Source of the DNA: Ktedonobacterales bacterium
GTDB lineage: Bacteria > Chloroflexota > Ktedonobacteria > Ktedonobacterales > JADMIN01
Assembly (NCBI GenBank): GCA_025935235.1
Contig: JAICVT010000221.1
Location: 1-7,537, forward strand
Direction of reading: 5' to 3'
DNA length: 7,537 nt
The notes under the pieces are model-generated. The model was not told the DNA's origin and did no database searches. It saw only the letters and a list, made by a program, of their open reading frames with translations. Position 1 is the first letter of the stretch. Each line of letters begins with the position of its first letter. Shown piece after piece: positions 4,652 to 7,537 of the stretch. The position numbers and the translations under genes were made by a program.

Positions 4652-6625
4652 ATGGGCGAAGACGAACGACTGACGCCATTCATCAGCGCGGACGAGGCCG
4701 CCCTGCTGACGCCGACCGCGAAGCGCTCCGCTGTGGCGGCTCAACCAGCGCAGCCGCGCTCATGGTTGGCGGTGTTGCGCTCGCCGCTCTGGCTCTGCCT
4801 GCTGGCGGGGCTGCTCATCCGGGTCTGGCTGAGTATGCGGACGCACGGCACGCTCGACGGCGATGAGGCGCTGCTGGGCATCCAGGCCGAGCACATCTTG
4901 CGCGGCGAGCGCCCGCTCTACTTCTACGGCCTGAGCTATTTTGGCAGCCTCGAAGCCTATGTGGTGGCCGCCGTTTCCGCTGTGTTTGGCCCCTCGGTCG
5001 CCGTCCTCCGCGCTGTGACGACCGCTTTTGGGTTGTTGCTGATCGCGCTGACGTGGTGGTTTGCCGGGCTGCTGGCGACGGCGGCACGCCTGCCCGCTGC
5101 CTGGCGGCGGCGCTTTGCCATCTGCGCGGCGCTGGTGGCGGCGATCCCGCCCGTCTACGACGGCATCATCGAGCTGCGCACGGGCGGCGGGTGGATCGAG
5201 TCCTTCTGCCTGATGCTGCTGCTGCTGATCCTGGCGTTCCGCCTGACGACCCGCTGGCACGCGGGCGCCTCAACGGGCGAGCTGGCGCTGTGGTGGGCCG
5301 CCATCGGCTTCGTCGTCGGGTTCGGCATGTGGATCTATCCGCTGGTGACGGTGGCCATCGCGGCGGCGGTGCTGTGGATCGTGGGCGATAGTCTGCTGAC
5401 GGCCATCATGCGCATGCGGGCGTCGGTTCCCGCTATGCGCGCCATCTGGCTCTCATTCAGGGAGCTGCTGCTGGCGCTGGTCGCCATCCCGGCCTGCGTG
5501 GTGGGCTTCACTCCAGGCATCATCTGGGGCGCCTCGCACCAGTGGTCGAACATCACCTATCTCTTCTCGCTGGGCGGCGGCTGGACCGTGCAGCGCGCGA
5601 TCCGCGTGGCGCGTGTCTCGTCCAGGTACGCGGCGTGTGTCGCGCCGCGCGTCATCAGCGGCGCCACGCCCTCCGAGAGTCTGCCGCTGACGATCATCCA
5701 CACGCCGCTGCTGTTGATCGGCCTGGGCGCGATTGTGGTCTCATTGGCCGCCATCGTTGGCTCGTACCGCTGGCCGCGCCCGGCGCTGGTTCGCGCGCGG
5801 CGGCTGGTCGCGCTGCCAGCGCTGTTTGGCGCCTGCACGGCCATCCTCTTCTGCACCAGCTCCGCTTCGACCTCGATCCTGCTGGGCTGCCGCAATGACC
5901 TCGGCGGGCGCTATGCCTCGCCGCTCGTGCTGGCCCTGCCGTTCTTCTTCGCCACGGCGTTCACGCTGCTCAGCATGGCCCTCTCGGAAATGCTGGCGAC
6001 GCGTCGCGGCGATGGCCCCATCGCCAGCGCGCTCGCGGCGCTGCGTGCGCCAGGGACGCCGACCCAGCGGAAGGTTGCGCTGGAGCTGCTAGGCGTGGTG
6101 GCGCTGCTGGTGGTCTATTTCGGCGGGCAGACGACGACCTACGGATTGACCAACGCGGACGAGGCCTTTCAGTCGGCCTACTGCACAATCGCCCCAGCCA
6201 ACTATGGCCCGCTGATCGCCTATCTGGAACAGCGGCATGTCCAGTATGTCTGGGCCACCAATTTGCTCGCTTATCCGATCTCCTTTGAGACAGATAGCCG
6301 CATCATCGTGGCCGATCCAACAGCGGTCACGGATCCCAAGGACGTCATCAATCGCATTCCGGCCTACACCGACGCGGTGGCGCACGCCGACCGCCCGACC
6401 ATGCTCTCGTTCGTCACGGCTGGCGACCGCCATCCCTACCTGCTGCAAGTGCTTGATGCCCGGCGCGTCACCTACACGGCGGCGTTCTTCCCCTCGCAGC
6501 CAGGCGTTGATGTGCTGGCCGTCACGCCGCTGAGCCAGAACGTGTCGCCGCTCACGACGCCCAGCCTCAACCTCTTCTACTGCAAGGTCATCAACGGCCC
6601 GTCCGACATTCCAGCGCCATCCTGA
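4652..6625 (+). CDS. GT-C fold (GT39/ArnT-like) polytopic membrane glycosyltransferase
   Basis: The 657-residue product is an integral membrane protein with about eleven or twelve hydrophobic helices (about 44-62, 102-143, 154-170, 182-199, 211-248, 268-288, 349-372, 386-404, 421-446 and 474-494). The first helix is followed by GTLDGDEALLGIQAEHILRG (66-85) and YFYGLSYFGSLEAYVVA (90-106). An acidic Asp/Glu pair (Asp71-Glu72) in the first outside loop, then a 'DE...A..il.G..pyy.g..y.g' pattern, is the mark of GT39/PMT/ArnT-like enzymes, which use polyprenyl-phosphate sugars on the outer side of the membrane. Residues about 500-657 form a soluble tail, predicted outside, without an evident catalytic motif. 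The acceptor cannot be told from sequence, and no sugar-lipid biosynthesis genes are adjacent. The start is moderately sure: GGTGGGA four bases upstream is a weak ribosome site, but this ATG retains the first helix and the acidic motif. The gene converges with the lipoprotein gene. Confidence 0.78.
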   Translation: MGEDERLTPFISADEAALLTPTAKRSAVAAQPAQPRSWLAVLRSPLWLCLLAGLLIRVWLSMRTHGTLDGDEALLGIQAEHILRGERPLYFYGLSYFGSLEAYVVAAVSAVFGPSVAVLRAVTTAFGLLLIALTWWFAGLLATAARLPAAWRRRFAICAALVAAIPPVYDGIIELRTGGGWIESFCLMLLLLILAFRLTTRWHAGASTGELALWWAAIGFVVGFGMWIYPLVTVAIAAAVLWIVGDSLLTAIMRMRASVPAMRAIWLSFRELLLALVAIPACVVGFTPGIIWGASHQWSNITYLFSLGGGWTVQRAIRVARVSSRYAACVAPRVISGATPSESLPLTIIHTPLLLIGLGAIVVSLAAIVGSYRWPRPALVRARRLVALPALFGACTAILFCTSSASTSILLGCRNDLGGRYASPLVLALPFFFATAFTLLSMALSEMLATRRGDGPIASALAALRAPGTPTQRKVALELLGVVALLVVYFGGQTTTYGLTNADEAFQSAYCTIAPANYGPLIAYLEQRHVQYVWATNLLAYPISFETDSRIIVADPTAVTDPKDVINRIPAYTDAVAHADRPTMLSFVTAGDRHPYLLQVLDARRVTYTAAFFPSQPGVDVLAVTPLSQNVSPLTTPSLNLFYCKVINGPSDIPAPS

Positions 6626-6644
6626 TGTGACCGAGGCGCACTGC

Positions 6645-7499
6645 TCAGGCGCATTGTTCGGTGTACGGCGCCTGGACGCTGACCACGCCCGGCGCGGTCT
6701 TCAGTTGCGCCAGCCATTGCGTCGAGTTGGCCGCGGTGATGGCGACGACCAGCGCGCCGCTGCTGGCGAACGTCGCCTGCTGGCCCACCGGGCTCCATGC
6801 CAGCGGTGACGCGCTCTGCTCGTAGCAGGGATCAGCCAGGCGGAAGCCCAGGTTGCTGATGGTGGCGAGCGCCTGCCCATAGCCGCCCGCGCCAGTCGCC
6901 GCGAAGCTCACCCGCAGGTCTTCCGTCCGCGCCTTGACTCCAAGAAAATAGAGCGCGCCAGGCACAGGCGTCAGGTCTTCCATAATGTCTGGGCAACTCG
7001 AAAACCCATCATAGATCGACTTCACGCTGGGCAGCGCGGCGAGACGCTGGAGCCAGTCGCTGGGCGCGAGCGGGGCAGGCGCCACCGCTAGCTCGTGCAG
7101 CGGCCCTGGTGGGGGCGTCGCTCCCTCTGGATACGCGACGGGAGCGAGCCAGCGAAAGTTGTAATCCTGGGCCCGCCAGCGCACAGCGGAACTGAAATAC
7201 CCCGTGCAGTGGTCCACCGGCTGGAGACCGAGATTCGTCACCATCTGGAGCGCGCTGTAGAAGTCGGTGGAGGCGCTAAAAATGACATCGGCCTGATGGA
7301 CGACAGCCCCTCCAGATTCTCCAGGCGTCACCTTCGGGATAACCAGCGGCGATGGGGTCAGCGCAGATGAGGCGGCATGTGGGGTAGGCTGGGAGGCGCC
7401 GCCCGCCACGCTCACGCAGCCCGCCAGCGTCGCGGCCAGCAGCAGGAACGGCAGCGCCACGACGCGCAGCCGACGGCGGTGTGTGGTCGATGTGGGCAT
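6645..7499 (-). CDS. Secreted lipoprotein with two tandem cysteine-paired domains, function unknown
   Basis: The 284-residue product starts with a lipoprotein signal: basic HRRRLR at 7-12, a hydrophobic stretch at 13-26 and the lipobox LAGC with Cys28 as the lipidation site. A Ser/Pro/Ala-rich linker (about 31-62) would hold the rest off the membrane. I recognise no known family. The mature part repeats itself: residues about 71-169 and 195-283 align as DVIFSAST...YSALQMVTNLGL...C, later WLQRLAALPSVKSI...C, against LRVSFAATG...YGQALATISNLGF...C, later WLAQLKTAPGVVSV...C. Each copy has one cysteine after the first helix (98, 225) and one at its end (169, 283), suggesting a disulfide in each domain. 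The order strand-helix-strands-helix-strand suggests an alpha/beta sandwich (inference). The ATG at 7499 is preferred to the GTG at 7502 because GAGG then stands seven bases upstream. The upstream promoter is beyond or near the window edge. Confidence 0.8.
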   Translation of the reverse strand: MPTSTTHRRRLRVVALPFLLLAATLAGCVSVAGGASQPTPHAASSALTPSPLVIPKVTPGESGGAVVHQADVIFSASTDFYSALQMVTNLGLQPVDHCTGYFSSAVRWRAQDYNFRWLAPVAYPEGATPPPGPLHELAVAPAPLAPSDWLQRLAALPSVKSIYDGFSSCPDIMEDLTPVPGALYFLGVKARTEDLRVSFAATGAGGYGQALATISNLGFRLADPCYEQSASPLAWSPVGQQATFASSGALVVAITAANSTQWLAQLKTAPGVVSVQAPYTEQCA

Positions 7500-7506
7500 C
7501 ACCCAG

Positions 7507-7510
7507 CCTC
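7507..7510 (-). promoter_or_regulatory. Ribosome binding site GAGG of the lipoprotein gene
   Basis: On the minus strand GAGG precedes the ATG at 7499 by seven bases and the overlapping GTG at 7502 by only four, which favours the ATG. Confidence 0.5.
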
Positions 7511-7537
7511 ATTTCTACGGCATTGCGTTGCGTCGCG

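Noticed and set aside
4480..4866. 128-aa rightward frame in front of and overlapping the glycosyltransferase gene
   Set aside because: It overlaps the signature acidic loop of the glycosyltransferase in another frame, lacks a good ribosome site, and its Ala/Gly/Arg-rich sequence is shadow-like.

Overview
This is a GC-rich bacterial window with tightly packed genes, strong GC bias at third codon positions and Shine-Dalgarno starts. The protein types fit a soil-type Chloroflexota (Ktedonobacteria-like) bacterium, or less likely an actinobacterium: a PucR regulator beside a GabD1/Sad-type aldehyde dehydrogenase, a DUF1707/LiaF-like protein, a pRiA4b ORF-3 protein, a large GT39-like membrane enzyme and a lipoprotein. 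This lineage call is an inference; the window has no rRNA or other marker gene. I see no tRNA, CRISPR array, transposase or phage gene.

Left part (1-2117): a PucR-family regulator, cut by the left edge, is transcribed leftward, and a succinate-semialdehyde-type dehydrogenase is transcribed rightward. The 409-bp divergent region between them holds a ~145-bp MITE-like palindromic repeat, a CATTGT-GG-ACAATG palindrome that could be an operator, and a perfect 9-bp stem-loop in the probable leader of the dehydrogenase gene. PucR proteins often control neighbouring nitrogen or amine catabolism genes, so the pair may be a regulator and its target.

Middle part (2118-4375): two C-rich hairpins related to the first repeat follow the dehydrogenase gene. 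A good sigma-70-type promoter (TTGCAA, 17 bp, TATACT) sits in an AT-rich island. It is followed by a probable two-gene operon: a soluble LiaF-like protein with an N-terminal SHOCT/DUF1707-like segment, then, after 41 bp, a pRiA4b ORF-3 family protein. The second protein carries a C-terminal domain of about 130 residues that looks like a nucleotidyltransferase fold without its catalytic aspartates. This fusion is the most unusual item in the window.

Right part (4376-7537): an intergenic region with one large stem-loop leads to a 657-residue GT-C/GT39-type membrane glycosyltransferase with a soluble C-terminal tail. It converges, with a gap of only 19 bp, on a leftward gene for a secreted lipoprotein made of two tandem copies of one domain, each with a conserved pair of cysteines. 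Apart from the regulator/dehydrogenase pair and the LiaF-like/ORF-3 pair, the genes show no obvious common pathway.
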